A stretch of DNA of 64,000 bases. It comes from Clostridiales bacterium (GTDB taxonomy: Bacteria > Bacillota > Clostridia > Christensenellales > Aristaeellaceae). Both the position numbers and the translations under genes were made by a program. The notes under the pieces were generated by a model. That model did no database searches. It saw nothing but the letters and a program-made list of their open reading frames with translations, and was not told where the DNA came from. Position 1 is the first letter of the stretch. The number at the start of each line of letters is the position of its first letter. The stretch spans positions 62,001 to 126,000 of the forward strand of contig SVGW01000001.1 of assembly GCA_015056125.1 (NCBI GenBank), in the 5' to 3' direction. Below are positions 26,790 through 35,511 of this stretch, piece by piece.

Positions 26790-28766
26790 ATGGATATCCA
26801 GCTCAAAACCATCAACAACATCCGTACCCTGGCGGCGGACGCCGTTCAGAAGGCCAACAGCGGCCATCCCGGCGCGCCCATGGGCATGGCCCCTCTGGCT
26901 TACGCACTGTGGATGAAGGAAATGAAGCATAACCCGAAGAACCCTGCCTGGAAGGATCGGGATCGCTTCGTTCTTTCCAGCGGCCATGCCAGCGCCCTGC
27001 TGTATACCATGTTCCATCTCACCGGCTATGATATGACCATGGAAGATCTGAAAAACTTCCGGCAGTGGGGCTCCAAGACCCCCGGCCATCCCGAATTCGG
27101 CCATACCGCCGGCGTGGAAACCACTACCGGCCCTCTGGGCCAGGGCATTGCTAATGCCGTGGGCTTTGCCATTGCTGAAACCATGCTGGCTGCTCATTTC
27201 AACCGCCCCAATTTCCCCGTGGTGGATCACCGGGTGTATGCCATCTGCGGCGATGGCTGCATGATGGAAGGCATCGCCAGCGAGGCTGCCTCCCTGGCCG
27301 GCACTTTGAAGCTTGGCAAATTGACCCTGCTCTATGATGATAACGAAATCTCCATCGAAGGTGACACTGATATCACCTTCAAGGAAAACGTGGGCGCCCG
27401 CTTTGAAGCCTATGGCTGGCACGTGATCAGCCTCAAGGATGGCAACGACGTGGAAGCCATTCTGGAAGCCATGGAAGCCGCCAAGCAGGATGAACGCCCC
27501 TCCCTGATCATCTGCCCCACCAAGATCGGCTATGGCTGCCCCGCCAAGGAAGGCAAGGCCTCTGCTCACGGCGAACCCTTGGGCGTGGACAACCTGCTGG
27601 CTGCCAAGAAGAACCTGGGCATGCCCGAAGAAAACTTCGTGGTGCTGCCTGAAGTGTATGATCACTGCAAGGAACTGATGGAAAAGAACGCCCAGGCCGA
27701 AAAGGAATGGAACGAGCTCTTTGCCGCTTATGCCAAGGCCTATCCCGAGCTGGCCGAGGAATGGGAAAATTGGTTCAGCGATGAATTGCCCGACGAAGTG
27801 ATGATGGGCGATGATCTGTGGCAGTGGGACGGCAAGGACGCCACCCGCGGCGCTTCCGGCGCTATGATCAACCGCCTGGCCAAGCTGCTCCCCAACCTGG
27901 TGGGTGGCAGCGCCGACCTGGCTCCCTCCAATAAGACCAACATCAAGGATGGCGGCGATTATTCCGCCGAAAACCGCACCGGTCGCAACCTGCACTTTGG
28001 CGTGCGCGAGCATGCTATGGCGGCTATCTGTAATGCCATGGCGCTTCATGGCGGCCTGCGGGTATTCTGCGGCACCTTCTTCGTGTTCAGCGATTACATG
28101 AAGCATGCCATGCGCATGAGCGCCATTATGAAGCTGCCCGTCACCTACGTGCTCACCCATGACTCCATCGGCGTTGGCGAAGACGGCGCCACCCATCAAC
28201 CCATCGAGCATCTGGCCGGCCTGCGCGCCACCCCCGATATGCTGGTGTTCCGTCCTGCCGATGGCAAGGAAACCACCGCTGCCTGGCTGACTGCCCTCAC
28301 CTCCGGCCTGCCCACCAGCCTGGTGCTCACCCGCCAAACCCTGCCCCTCTATGAAAACAGCTCCTGCCAGGCCATGAAGGGCGGCTATATCCTTTCCGAC
28401 AGCGAAAAGGAAACCCCCGATCTGATCTTGATGGCTTCCGGCAGCGAAGTGGAGCAGATGATGGGCGCTCAGGCCGAACTCAAGAAGGATGGCATCGACG
28501 CCCGCGTGGTATCCATGCCCTGCATGGAGCTCTTCCTCAAGCAGGATAAGGAATATCAGGAATCTGTGATCCCCTCCAATGTGCGCGCCCGCCTGTCTCT
28601 GGAAGCCGGCGTCACCATGCCCTGGTATCGCTTTGTGGGCCTGGATGGCAAGGCCCTGGGTATCGATCATTTCGGCGCTTCCGCTCCCGCCGCTGTTCTC
28701 TTTAAGGAATACGGCTTCACCGTGGAAAACGTGGTGGCCAACGCCAAGGAACTGCTGGGAAAATAA
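26790..28766 (+). CDS. tkt: Transketolase
   Basis: A 658-residue thiamine-diphosphate enzyme of the non-oxidative pentose phosphate pathway, full length. The ThDP motif runs GDGCMMEG to YDDNEIS. The substrate-binding histidines are seen in NSGHPGAPMG and SSGHASAL. The pyrimidine domain has GVREHAM, and DSIGVGEDGATHQP is the usual signature. GGGGAGGA precedes the ATG, which lies 2 nt after the phosphomutase stop, so both are likely on one mRNA. Codon use is biased as for a highly expressed gene. Confidence 0.97.
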   Translation: MDIQLKTINNIRTLAADAVQKANSGHPGAPMGMAPLAYALWMKEMKHNPKNPAWKDRDRFVLSSGHASALLYTMFHLTGYDMTMEDLKNFRQWGSKTPGHPEFGHTAGVETTTGPLGQGIANAVGFAIAETMLAAHFNRPNFPVVDHRVYAICGDGCMMEGIASEAASLAGTLKLGKLTLLYDDNEISIEGDTDITFKENVGARFEAYGWHVISLKDGNDVEAILEAMEAAKQDERPSLIICPTKIGYGCPAKEGKASAHGEPLGVDNLLAAKKNLGMPEENFVVLPEVYDHCKELMEKNAQAEKEWNELFAAYAKAYPELAEEWENWFSDELPDEVMMGDDLWQWDGKDATRGASGAMINRLAKLLPNLVGGSADLAPSNKTNIKDGGDYSAENRTGRNLHFGVREHAMAAICNAMALHGGLRVFCGTFFVFSDYMKHAMRMSAIMKLPVTYVLTHDSIGVGEDGATHQPIEHLAGLRATPDMLVFRPADGKETTAAWLTALTSGLPTSLVLTRQTLPLYENSSCQAMKGGYILSDSEKETPDLILMASGSEVEQMMGAQAELKKDGIDARVVSMPCMELFLKQDKEYQESVIPSNVRARLSLEAGVTMPWYRFVGLDGKALGIDHFGASAPAAVLFKEYGFTVENVVANAKELLGK

Positions 28767-28969
28767 GTAAATCCATAAAAAGAAAGCTTTCTGCAGTAGG
28801 CTTGATGAAAAGAACGGATTTCTCCTTCACATTTCTTCATGACTACGGCCCGTTTGCGGTGAATGGAAGCAGTTAATACAAACAGCAAGTCATACCAGCG
28901 CGTACGGCTTGCTGTTTTTATATGGCTGTGATAAAATGATGAAAACAAACTTGAATTTGGTGGTGTATT
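28767..28969 (+). promoter_or_regulatory. Intergenic region with terminator-promoter module
   Basis: The first ~110 bp show no gene or clear structure. At 28880-28920 AAACAGCAAG / CTTGCTGTTT plus T5 forms a terminator for transketolase. Its end provides TTGCTG (28909-28914), which with TAAAAT (28932-28937; 17-bp spacer) makes a promoter for the GNAT gene. The block CGGCTTGCTGTTTTTATATGG recurs before yjbR at 61212. Confidence 0.7.
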
Positions 28970-29725
28970 ATGAATCTTGATAAAATGTATTTGGAGGAAG
29001 ACTTATTCCCGAGAGAGATAACCTCTTATGAGAAGCGAGATTATGGTTTTTTATTTTATAATGAGGATAACAAAGAATCATTTGACTCTAACCACGCAAT
29101 CATATACAAAGAGAAGATACATGATGTAAAAACGGTTCTCAGGGATATTATTGACTTCTATAAAGAAAAGGGGATTAGACCCAATATATATCAATCGATT
29201 CGTGAGGAAGGATATTTTGAAGAGATAAAAAGAGAACTTTCTACATATGGATTTGAATATTGGACCGAATCGCAGAAATACATGGTTTTGTCCGAGAAAA
29301 ATATGATTGTATCTAATCCTGAGATTTTTGTTCAAAAAACATCTGAATGGAAAGATGAATATGGAACTGAGATCTTTGAAAAGGCAGGAGAACCTTGGGA
29401 AATAGATGTGGCAAAAAGAGCGTTAATGAATAACAATACATTATTTTTTGTCGCTTATTATAAAGGGAAGCCTGTAGGAATGACGCATTGCCATATCACG
29501 AATGAGATTTGCAGAGTTGACTATTTGCTTGTTTCAAAAGCACATAGAAATATGGGAGTAGGGCGAGCATTGATAAACAGCTTTGTAGCGTATTGTCACG
29601 AAAACCACATAACTAACTGTTATTTGTGGCCCGATGGAGAAACGGCGGAGAAAATATATTATGAAGCTGGTTTTCGTTATATAGAAACAAAACAGGCAGG
29701 ACGTGCAACGTGTAAAGGGGGCTAA
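28970..29725 (+). CDS. AT-rich GNAT family acetyltransferase
   Basis: A 251-residue protein. The N-terminal half (1-120) is a degenerate GNAT-like half domain. The C-terminal half has a full GNAT fold with DYLLVSKAHRNMGVGRALINSF as acetyl-CoA loop and YYEAGFRYIETK as the closing strand. Base composition and codons (AAA, ATA, TTT) are clearly more AT-rich than the neighbouring transketolase, so recent acquisition is likely. The gene has its own promoter and terminator. Acceptor substrate unknown. Confidence 0.82.
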   Translation: MNLDKMYLEEDLFPREITSYEKRDYGFLFYNEDNKESFDSNHAIIYKEKIHDVKTVLRDIIDFYKEKGIRPNIYQSIREEGYFEEIKRELSTYGFEYWTESQKYMVLSEKNMIVSNPEIFVQKTSEWKDEYGTEIFEKAGEPWEIDVAKRALMNNNTLFFVAYYKGKPVGMTHCHITNEICRVDYLLVSKAHRNMGVGRALINSFVAYCHENHITNCYLWPDGETAEKIYYEAGFRYIETKQAGRATCKGG

Positions 29726-29795
29726 TTCATGGCTGAATTGTTTGGCCAAATTCCAATTTGACGAGCACCCTTTAAAGATTCATTCGTATACATAA

Positions 29796-29832
29796 ACGGG
29801 CATCCGGCAAAACGCCGGATGCCCGTCTTTTT
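29796..29832 (+). terminator. Terminator of the AT-rich GNAT gene
   Basis: Perfect 13-bp stem (ACGGGCATCCGGC / GCCGGATGCCCGT) followed by CTTTTT. Confidence 0.93.
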
Positions 29833-29897
29833 CCATGGGTGGATAAATTGCACCGTAAGAATGCTCTCGCCGCAAAAGCCTTCTTTTGGTACTGGAT

Positions 29898-31259
29898 TTA
29901 TTTTGGCATATGGCGCAGGGTATCTTTGGCTGCTTTGTTCAAATCAATGCGGCCTACGCCGAAAATACTGGTATCCAATTGGCCATTGATGGGCTGGGTC
30001 CAGCATTCAGGGATGCACTTGGAACCGCCCCGCATGCCCATAATAGAGCCCACCGTGGCGCCGTTGCAGTCGGTATCAAAGCCCATCTGCACGGCCCGGC
30101 AAATGGAGAGGCTGTAGTCCCCGCCGCCATAAAGCAGGGCGGCAGCCACGATCATGGCATTGGATATGGTGTGGCACCAGCCATGGGCGGTATGCTCATT
30201 ATAGGCGGCATGGATTTTTTCAACCGCTTCATCATAGGCAACGCCCTGGCGGAAATCCTGGATCACTCCCTGCACCGCCGCATAGAGCCGGGAGGTGGCG
30301 GGAATTTGGGAAAGCCCGGCCAGAATGATCTTTTCCAGGTCATTTTCCACCGCAGCCTCAGCAATCATGGCAGCGGCAAACATTTCCCCGTAAATGCCGT
30401 TTTTGATATGGGAAATGGAAGCATCCCGCCAGGCCATATCCGCGGCAGTTTCGGGATCGCCGGGGTTGATATAGCCAAAGTAATCCCCCCGGATCTGGGC
30501 GCCGATCCATTCCCGGTAGGGGTTCTGGAAGCGGGCGGAGGCAGGGGGCGCATAGCCCTTGGTCAGGTTGCAGAAAGCCACCCGTTCCGCCGTGCAATAG
30601 GCGCTCTTGGGCTGATAATCCAGCCATACCTGGCCTACCTGGGCGGGGGTGAAATCCCGGCCGTATTTTTCCAGCAGCACCTGGGCCAGCACCACGTAGT
30701 TGGTGTCATCATCCACCGGTGCGCATTCGATCTGGTCGGCCAGGCTGTCCATGCGCATGCGATAGGTGTATTTGGCCATCCGTTCGGGGGTGGCGTCCCG
30801 GCTGGTAAGATAGCGGCGCAGCGGGAAATTATCCGTTTCTTTCAGCAGGGGCCAGAGCTCATTGGTGCGGATGCCTTCGATGGGCTTGCCCAGCAGGCAG
30901 CCGCAGATGCGCCCCAGCCAGGCTCCCAGCATTTTGTCTTCCAGGATATCTGCGTCAGGGAGCGGCTTCTTTTCCGGCTGCTCAGAGCGCAGGGCCTGGA
31001 TCTCCGGAAGGTCGGAGGGCTCCTGCCAGGGATAGTTTTCTACTGTGGGCAGGCTGTCCACCAGCTGGGAAAGGGTATCTGCCAACTGGAATTTATAGCG
31101 GCTGTGGGGCATGGCGGCCACGGCCTCAAAGAGCGCCTTGTAGGGGGCGATATCCTTTCCCTCCTCCAAGCACTGGGTATATTCTACTCGCAGTTCCTTG
31201 GCATAACACTCCCAGGTATCCATTTTTTCATAATCCGGCTCCAGATGGATTTTGCTCAT
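29898..31259 (-). CDS. ADP-ribosylglycohydrolase family protein
   Basis: A 453-residue paralogue of the C-terminal part of the gene at 2938-4518. Both share the ~100-residue helical prefix, DDDTNY, the block QIRGDYFGYINPGDPE, WRDASISHIKNGIYGEM and FDTDCNGATVGSI, but this copy lacks the helix-turn-helix. The two metal-binding motifs are intact, so hydrolysis of ADP-ribosyl or a similar N-glycosidic linkage is expected. The start is set at ATG 31259, 18 codons inside the track ORF, because AAGGAGAA lies just upstream. Substrate unknown. Confidence 0.88.
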   Translation of the reverse strand: MSKIHLEPDYEKMDTWECYAKELRVEYTQCLEEGKDIAPYKALFEAVAAMPHSRYKFQLADTLSQLVDSLPTVENYPWQEPSDLPEIQALRSEQPEKKPLPDADILEDKMLGAWLGRICGCLLGKPIEGIRTNELWPLLKETDNFPLRRYLTSRDATPERMAKYTYRMRMDSLADQIECAPVDDDTNYVVLAQVLLEKYGRDFTPAQVGQVWLDYQPKSAYCTAERVAFCNLTKGYAPPASARFQNPYREWIGAQIRGDYFGYINPGDPETAADMAWRDASISHIKNGIYGEMFAAAMIAEAAVENDLEKIILAGLSQIPATSRLYAAVQGVIQDFRQGVAYDEAVEKIHAAYNEHTAHGWCHTISNAMIVAAALLYGGGDYSLSICRAVQMGFDTDCNGATVGSIMGMRGGSKCIPECWTQPINGQLDTSIFGVGRIDLNKAAKDTLRHMPK

Positions 31260-31326
31260 GGTGCTTTCTCCTTTCCAATCAACAGGGACAGATTGCTGAT
31301 AAGAATCACACAATTAGTTTTCCCAT

Positions 31327-31392
31327 TAGGTTTTCTTTGGGAGAGCGCGAGAGGGCCTTTCTTTTTCCTAAAAGAAAGGTCCTCTCGCCTTA
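31327..31392 (-). repeat. P1 palindromic repeat, copy d
   Basis: GGTTTTCTTTGGGAGAGCGCG tail followed by GCGAGAGGGCCTTTCTTTT / AAAAGAAAGGTCCTCTCGC. Nearly identical to copy g at 41946-42010. It lies between two minus-strand genes and may terminate the S24-like regulator mRNA. Confidence 0.85.
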
Positions 31393-31398
31393 TACTCG

Positions 31399-32136
31399 TC
31401 ACCCTAAGTCGGCTTCCAGGCGCACGCAGCGGCCCACGAAGGTGATCTCATTGTAATTTTTGATCTCGCTTTCGCAAGTTTCATTGTAGCTCTGGAGCAT
31501 GGCCTGGTAATCATTCACTTTTTTCACCTTGCGTAGCACCTTGCCCTGGGGCGTTTGCAACAGCATAATGGCTCCATCCACTGCGGCTTGGGCGGGCACT
31601 ACCAGCAAAAGATCGCCCTTTTGCACCCGGAAGCCCCGCAGCTCATTATCCGGCGCCATGAAATAAAACACCTTATCCGGGGACGCGCCTTCAATTTTTC
31701 CGTTGGTGATGGGCAGCAGCCGATGGCCCACTTCCTTCATGACGGCATTGTAAATGGGCACGTGCTTGAGCACTCCGGAAAGGGCGTCCAGCCAGATGGA
31801 GCCGGCGCTGCCGGGATCGCTTTCGGCCACGGCTTCGGGCTTCTGGCTCAGGGGACGGGGGGACGCTTTTTTTACTTCTGCTTTCGCCATTTGGGGCACG
31901 GCGGACTGTAAATCCACCGTGGCAGCGATATCTTCCAGGGTGAAATCCGCCTCCGTGTGCTGCTGCAGGCCCATGGTTTTGAGGATGCGCCGGGCCTGGT
32001 CATCGGCAATAATGCGGGTGCCCGCTTCCACTTCCATCAAATATTTATCGCTCACGCCGCATTTCCGGGCCACCTGCTTATGGGTGAGCCCCTGGCGGGT
32101 GCGCTCCAGTCGAATCAAATCTCCTAATCTGCTCAT
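31399..32136 (-). CDS. XRE regulator with S24/LexA-like C-terminal domain
   Basis: A 245-residue protein. Residues 5-60 form an XRE helix-turn-helix (RLERTRQGLTHKQVARKCGVSDKYL). A Pro/Ser/Ala linker follows, then from ~135 a domain resembling the LexA/CI peptidase fold (FMAPDNELRGFRVQKGDLLLVVP and GKVLRKVKK). The position of the catalytic Ser in the usual D-S-M-x-P reads F, so self-cleavage is unlikely; the domain may serve only for dimerisation or ligand sensing. ATG 32136 is chosen because AAGGAGG is upstream and the longer ORF runs through repeat copy e. Confidence 0.75.
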   Translation of the reverse strand: MSRLGDLIRLERTRQGLTHKQVARKCGVSDKYLMEVEAGTRIIADDQARRILKTMGLQQHTEADFTLEDIAATVDLQSAVPQMAKAEVKKASPRPLSQKPEAVAESDPGSAGSIWLDALSGVLKHVPIYNAVMKEVGHRLLPITNGKIEGASPDKVFYFMAPDNELRGFRVQKGDLLLVVPAQAAVDGAIMLLQTPQGKVLRKVKKVNDYQAMLQSYNETCESEIKNYNEITFVGRCVRLEADLG

Positions 32137-32149
32137 TGCGGGATACCTC

Positions 32150-32218
32150 CTTGTTTTTTTGCGCGGGAAGGGATTTTGCGTCAAAAGCCCCTCCCTCGCG
32201 CTCCCACCGAAAACCGGT
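32150..32218 (+). repeat. P1 palindromic repeat, copy e
   Basis: GCGGGAAGGGATTTTGCGTCAAAAGCCCCTCCCTCGC imperfect hairpin followed by GCTCCCACCGAAAACCG. Shares its right arm and tail with copy f at 41838-41901. Confidence 0.82.
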
Positions 32219-32240
32219 ATGGAATGGGGCTGTTTGAATA

Positions 32241-33185
32241 CTATTTGCGATTTCCCCATGATACTTCCAGGAAATCTACCATTTTAACGGCACCCTGACA
32301 CACATATTCCAGATTGCTTTCCTCACAGATCACGTCCCGGCGGGTATGGATCCTTGGCACATGATAACCCAGCTTATTCTTTCGGCAGGCAGCAATGGCC
32401 GTGCCTTTGGTGAAGGCGAGCTGATCGGAATTGTAGTGAGTGTTCTTGGCGCTGCAGTGAATGGCCTTATGCTCTCCCTGATCCTGGAAGGAATCAAGGA
32501 GCAGCTTTTCCAGGGCTTCGTCTTTTTTCTTGGGCGCTACGATAAGAAAATGCTGGCCATCCCCAATGCAGTCCAGGTTCACGATCAGGGCATTTTTCTT
32601 GATATCCGGATGGGCTTTGGCGTATTGCTGGGAGCCGATTTTGCCAAATTCTTCGTTATCAAAGAAAATAAAGGCCGCTTTTTTCCTTTGATCCTCCGGG
32701 AGCATTTCCATGATCCTGAAAAGGGAAGCGGTTCCGGAGGTGTTATCATTGGCGGTGTGGCGGTTGGCCGGTCCAAAGAAAATCAGGGCAAAAAGGCCAA
32801 AGTAAACCGTCAGAAAGCCCAGAGAATACATCAATTCGTTGCCTGTTACGTGCCAAAGGAGCAGCCCGGTCCCCAGCCCCAACGCCAGCATTACCAGCAC
32901 CAGAGGCATCTGTACCAGGAAGGTAAGGGGCATATTCTTGGGGAAGATCAGATTGGGTACTGGCATTTCAGCGCAGGTGTCATAGTGGGCGGTAAAAATC
33001 ACCAGGGCTTTTTCCGGATCGCCTGCCACCAGATTCCGGCTTTTCCGGGAGCCTTTGTATTCTTCGATTCTGGCTTCATAGCCCCGCTTTGCGCAGGCTT
33101 CCTGGGCAAATTCCAGGAAAGCGGTCTTTTGCGCCTTGGTGCGGCGCACCTGATATTTTTCCAGTAATTCGTTCAAGATTTCCAT
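32241..33185 (-). CDS. Membrane M28 family zinc metallopeptidase
   Basis: A 314-residue aminopeptidase-like protein. Zinc ligands and catalytic residues of M28 are visible: HYDT (His67), NDNTSGTA (Asp147), FFDNEEFG (Glu177/178), an LDCIGDG stretch and HTRRD near the end. Residues ~88-137 contain two hydrophobic helices inserted between the first and second ligands, so the enzyme is probably membrane-bound with an active site that may face either side. No signal peptide precedes it. It is the last gene of a minus-strand run that includes barnase and barstar. Substrate unknown. Confidence 0.85.
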   Translation of the reverse strand: MEILNELLEKYQVRRTKAQKTAFLEFAQEACAKRGYEARIEEYKGSRKSRNLVAGDPEKALVIFTAHYDTCAEMPVPNLIFPKNMPLTFLVQMPLVLVMLALGLGTGLLLWHVTGNELMYSLGFLTVYFGLFALIFFGPANRHTANDNTSGTASLFRIMEMLPEDQRKKAAFIFFDNEEFGKIGSQQYAKAHPDIKKNALIVNLDCIGDGQHFLIVAPKKKDEALEKLLLDSFQDQGEHKAIHCSAKNTHYNSDQLAFTKGTAIAACRKNKLGYHVPRIHTRRDVICEESNLEYVCQGAVKMVDFLEVSWGNRK

Positions 33186-33202
33186 GGGAAAGCCTTCTTC
33201 CG

Positions 33203-33493
33203 TTATTCGCCGTAATCTCCCTGCCCGGGCAGCAGCTTAATTTCAAGGCCAGGATTTTCCTGGGCGGAATCGAGGAAAACAGCCAGGAACCCGGCCCATT
33301 TTTCAGGCATATTCCGGGCAGCCAGAGCACAATCCTCGATCACCAGTTGAGTATCGGAAAGCTCCGTCAGGCAATCATGGAGGGCATCCAGGTTGTGGCC
33401 GTAATAATCGGGAAAGGAAAGGGCCTCTTTCAGGGCTTCATGAGCCGCCCGGGGGCTATCCCATGCAGCGGCGGAAATTTGGATCTGTTTCAT
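33203..33493 (-). CDS. Barstar family ribonuclease inhibitor
   Basis: A 96-residue acidic protein with the barstar core FPDYYGHNLDALHDCLTEL. The aspartates matching barstar Asp35 and Asp39, which block the barnase active site, are present; Trp38 is His. It overlaps the end of the barnase gene by 4 nt, the expected order for a toxin and its immunity protein, and should act in the cytoplasm to neutralise the neighbouring enzyme. Cognate pairing is inferred from adjacency. Confidence 0.9.
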   Translation of the reverse strand: MKQIQISAAAWDSPRAAHEALKEALSFPDYYGHNLDALHDCLTELSDTQLVIEDCALAARNMPEKWAGFLAVFLDSAQENPGLEIKLLPGQGDYGE

Positions 33494-34272
33494 GGGGTAA
33501 TCTCCTCAAAGGTTTCGTAGTGGTCATCGGTATAGAAGATCAGGCCATCGTTGCTGAATACAATGCGCTTTGCATTGCGGTATTCTCCGTCAAAATCAAT
33601 ATCGCATTCATAATACTGGCGGCCGTTCTTTTGGGGCAGCAGCTCTTCATAATTGCCGAAACGGTCGCCGCCGATGCTCATGCCCGGGGCTACCTCCCAT
33701 AGATTGCCCTTGTTGTTGACCCAGCCCAGATCCTGGGCCTCTTTTCTTGTAATATAATTTTCCGGCAATTCGCCAAATGCCATGATGTAGGCGGCCACGT
33801 GCTCCTTATCTGAATACCATTCGCCTTTTACCACAAAGGGCGTTTCGCCTTCATCTGGGGCTTTCGTGGCTTCCGGCAGCGTCTTTGGCACGTCGGCGCT
33901 GAGCAGCAGATAAGTGTCATAATCGATGGTTCCTGTGGGCGCCAAATCAAAATCCTGCTGGAAAGCGATGACGGCGGCTTCCAGGGCCTTGCTGAAATTG
34001 CCGTCAAGGGGGCCATCGTAATACTTCAGGGCTTCCAGCGCCCATTGCATTTCCTTCACTTGCTGGCCGGAGGAGCCTTTTTTCAGCTCCTTGAATTCCT
34101 CGGCCTGGGCAGAAGATACAAATGGCAGGGCAGAAGCATCCTTATTTCGCATATCCAGCCCGGGCCACACATACATGAGCACGCTGCCAATGAGCACGAT
34201 GATGGCGGCAATCAGGGTAAGGATGCGCACAAAGGGGGAAATGGGCTTTTTATTTTGCTGGTTTTCCTGCAT
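33490..34272 (-). CDS. Barnase-type ribonuclease with transmembrane anchor and peptidoglycan-binding domain
   Basis: A 260-residue protein in three parts: a transmembrane helix (14-36), a PG_binding_1 domain (about 62-125; KKGSSGQQVKEMQWALEAL and GTIDYDTYLLL), and a barnase domain (150-258). The last contains ELPENYITRKEAQDLGWV, KGNLWEVAPGMSIGGDRF and DHYETF. Residues matching barnase Glu73, Arg83, Arg87 and His102 are Glu222, Arg232, Arg236 and His251, so catalysis should be intact. Secreted barnases usually have only a signal peptide; tethering to membrane and wall is unusual and suggests surface display or contact delivery. Good GGAGGA upstream. Barstar follows with overlap. Confidence 0.92.
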   Translation of the reverse strand: MQENQQNKKPISPFVRILTLIAAIIVLIGSVLMYVWPGLDMRNKDASALPFVSSAQAEEFKELKKGSSGQQVKEMQWALEALKYYDGPLDGNFSKALEAAVIAFQQDFDLAPTGTIDYDTYLLLSADVPKTLPEATKAPDEGETPFVVKGEWYSDKEHVAAYIMAFGELPENYITRKEAQDLGWVNNKGNLWEVAPGMSIGGDRFGNYEELLPQKNGRQYYECDIDFDGEYRNAKRIVFSNDGLIFYTDDHYETFEEITP

Positions 34273-34278
34273 GTTTTT

Positions 34279-35499
34279 TTATTCCTCCTGAATCCATAAA
34301 GAGCGGTTGCCGTATACGTCCACAATGAGAATGGCAGGAGTGCCCCGGAGCTGGGGCAATTGCAGCACCCGGGGGAGGGCAGGGGTATGCTTGCGCCGGG
34401 CGGCGCTGGCATGGGCGTAAAATACGCCCTCCTGATAAAAGCCCACCGACCATTGATCCACGGCATCCAGCCCGGTCACTTGGCAGCCCTCCGGGGCTTC
34501 ATAGGAAGCAAGCTGCACATCGTGGAAGGCAATGCCCGGCACAAAATCAGCCTCCATGTTTACCAGAGGGCAAAGGGCAGGGGCGTGCAGGGTCATAGCG
34601 GTATCCAGGAGGCGCTTCCGGGTAACGGATAAGGCCATGGGGCTCATATCCCCGATCAGATAACGTCGGCCATTGATTGCAGCGGCAATGGCCGTGGTGC
34701 CGGAGCCGCCAAAAAGATCAGCCACCAGATCGCCGGGGTGGGTGGAAGAAAGAATGATTCGGGATAAAAGCGCCTGGGGCTTTTGGGTATCATAGCCGGT
34801 GCGCTGAGGATCCTTCTGCTGCAGATGACTCACATCCGCCCACACGTCTCCGGGATAGACGGGATCATCGTCATAGTAGGTGTAGGTCTTTCCACCGGAT
34901 TGAATAGTGCGGTAGGTGCGCCCATTTTCATCCACGCAGCGGCGCATATGATTTTGCCGGTTCTCGCTGCGGGGAAGGGGCACGGCGGTGATATCAAAAA
35001 AATGCTTTCTGGATTTGCGGTAGAAAAGGATCACATCGTGCTTGCGGGAAAAGCGCTTCATGCTGCGCCCGCCGGATTGATAGGCCCAGATGATCTCGTT
35101 AACGAAATTGCTCTCTCCAAAGATTTCATCGCAAAGAATGCGGGCATGGGCGCTCATGCGGCTGTCCAGGTGCAAAAAAAGGGAGCCCGTTTCATTGAGC
35201 AGCATTTTTGCGTTTTCCAGTGCGGCCCGAAGCAGGGCAAGGTATTCCGCCTTGCCGGAAAAGCGATCACTGTAGGCGGGTAGGGTGAGGGCGTTGCGCC
35301 CGGTTTCCCAGCCCTTTTCGCCCACCCGCATCCGCAGGAAAAAATCTTCCCCGGTCATAAAAGGGGGATCCAGATAAACGCATTGCACCTGGCCGGCCCA
35401 GTGGGAATAATCCCCTTTGCGCACGTCTGTTTGCAGCACATACCCGGCGCTGCCATCCTTATGCACTTCCTGGTGGTATGCAGCTTGCCTCCAGCTCAT
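34279..35499 (-). CDS. Site-specific DNA methyltransferase (beta-class, N4-cytosine or N6-adenine)
   Basis: A 406-residue amino-methyltransferase. The catalytic motif IV is DPPF (within VYLDPPFMTGEDF), followed later by the S-adenosylmethionine motif DLFGGSGTTAIAA, the order of beta-class enzymes. The C-terminal ~100 residues are non-catalytic and may help target recognition. No restriction endonuclease is adjacent, so it is an orphan here. AAGGAGG precedes the ATG. The barnase gene starts 7 nt after its stop, so they share an mRNA. Confidence 0.87.
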   Translation of the reverse strand: MSWRQAAYHQEVHKDGSAGYVLQTDVRKGDYSHWAGQVQCVYLDPPFMTGEDFFLRMRVGEKGWETGRNALTLPAYSDRFSGKAEYLALLRAALENAKMLLNETGSLFLHLDSRMSAHARILCDEIFGESNFVNEIIWAYQSGGRSMKRFSRKHDVILFYRKSRKHFFDITAVPLPRSENRQNHMRRCVDENGRTYRTIQSGGKTYTYYDDDPVYPGDVWADVSHLQQKDPQRTGYDTQKPQALLSRIILSSTHPGDLVADLFGGSGTTAIAAAINGRRYLIGDMSPMALSVTRKRLLDTAMTLHAPALCPLVNMEADFVPGIAFHDVQLASYEAPEGCQVTGLDAVDQWSVGFYQEGVFYAHASAARRKHTPALPRVLQLPQLRGTPAILIVDVYGNRSLWIQEE

Positions 35500-35511
35500 G
35501 GAGAACCCTCC

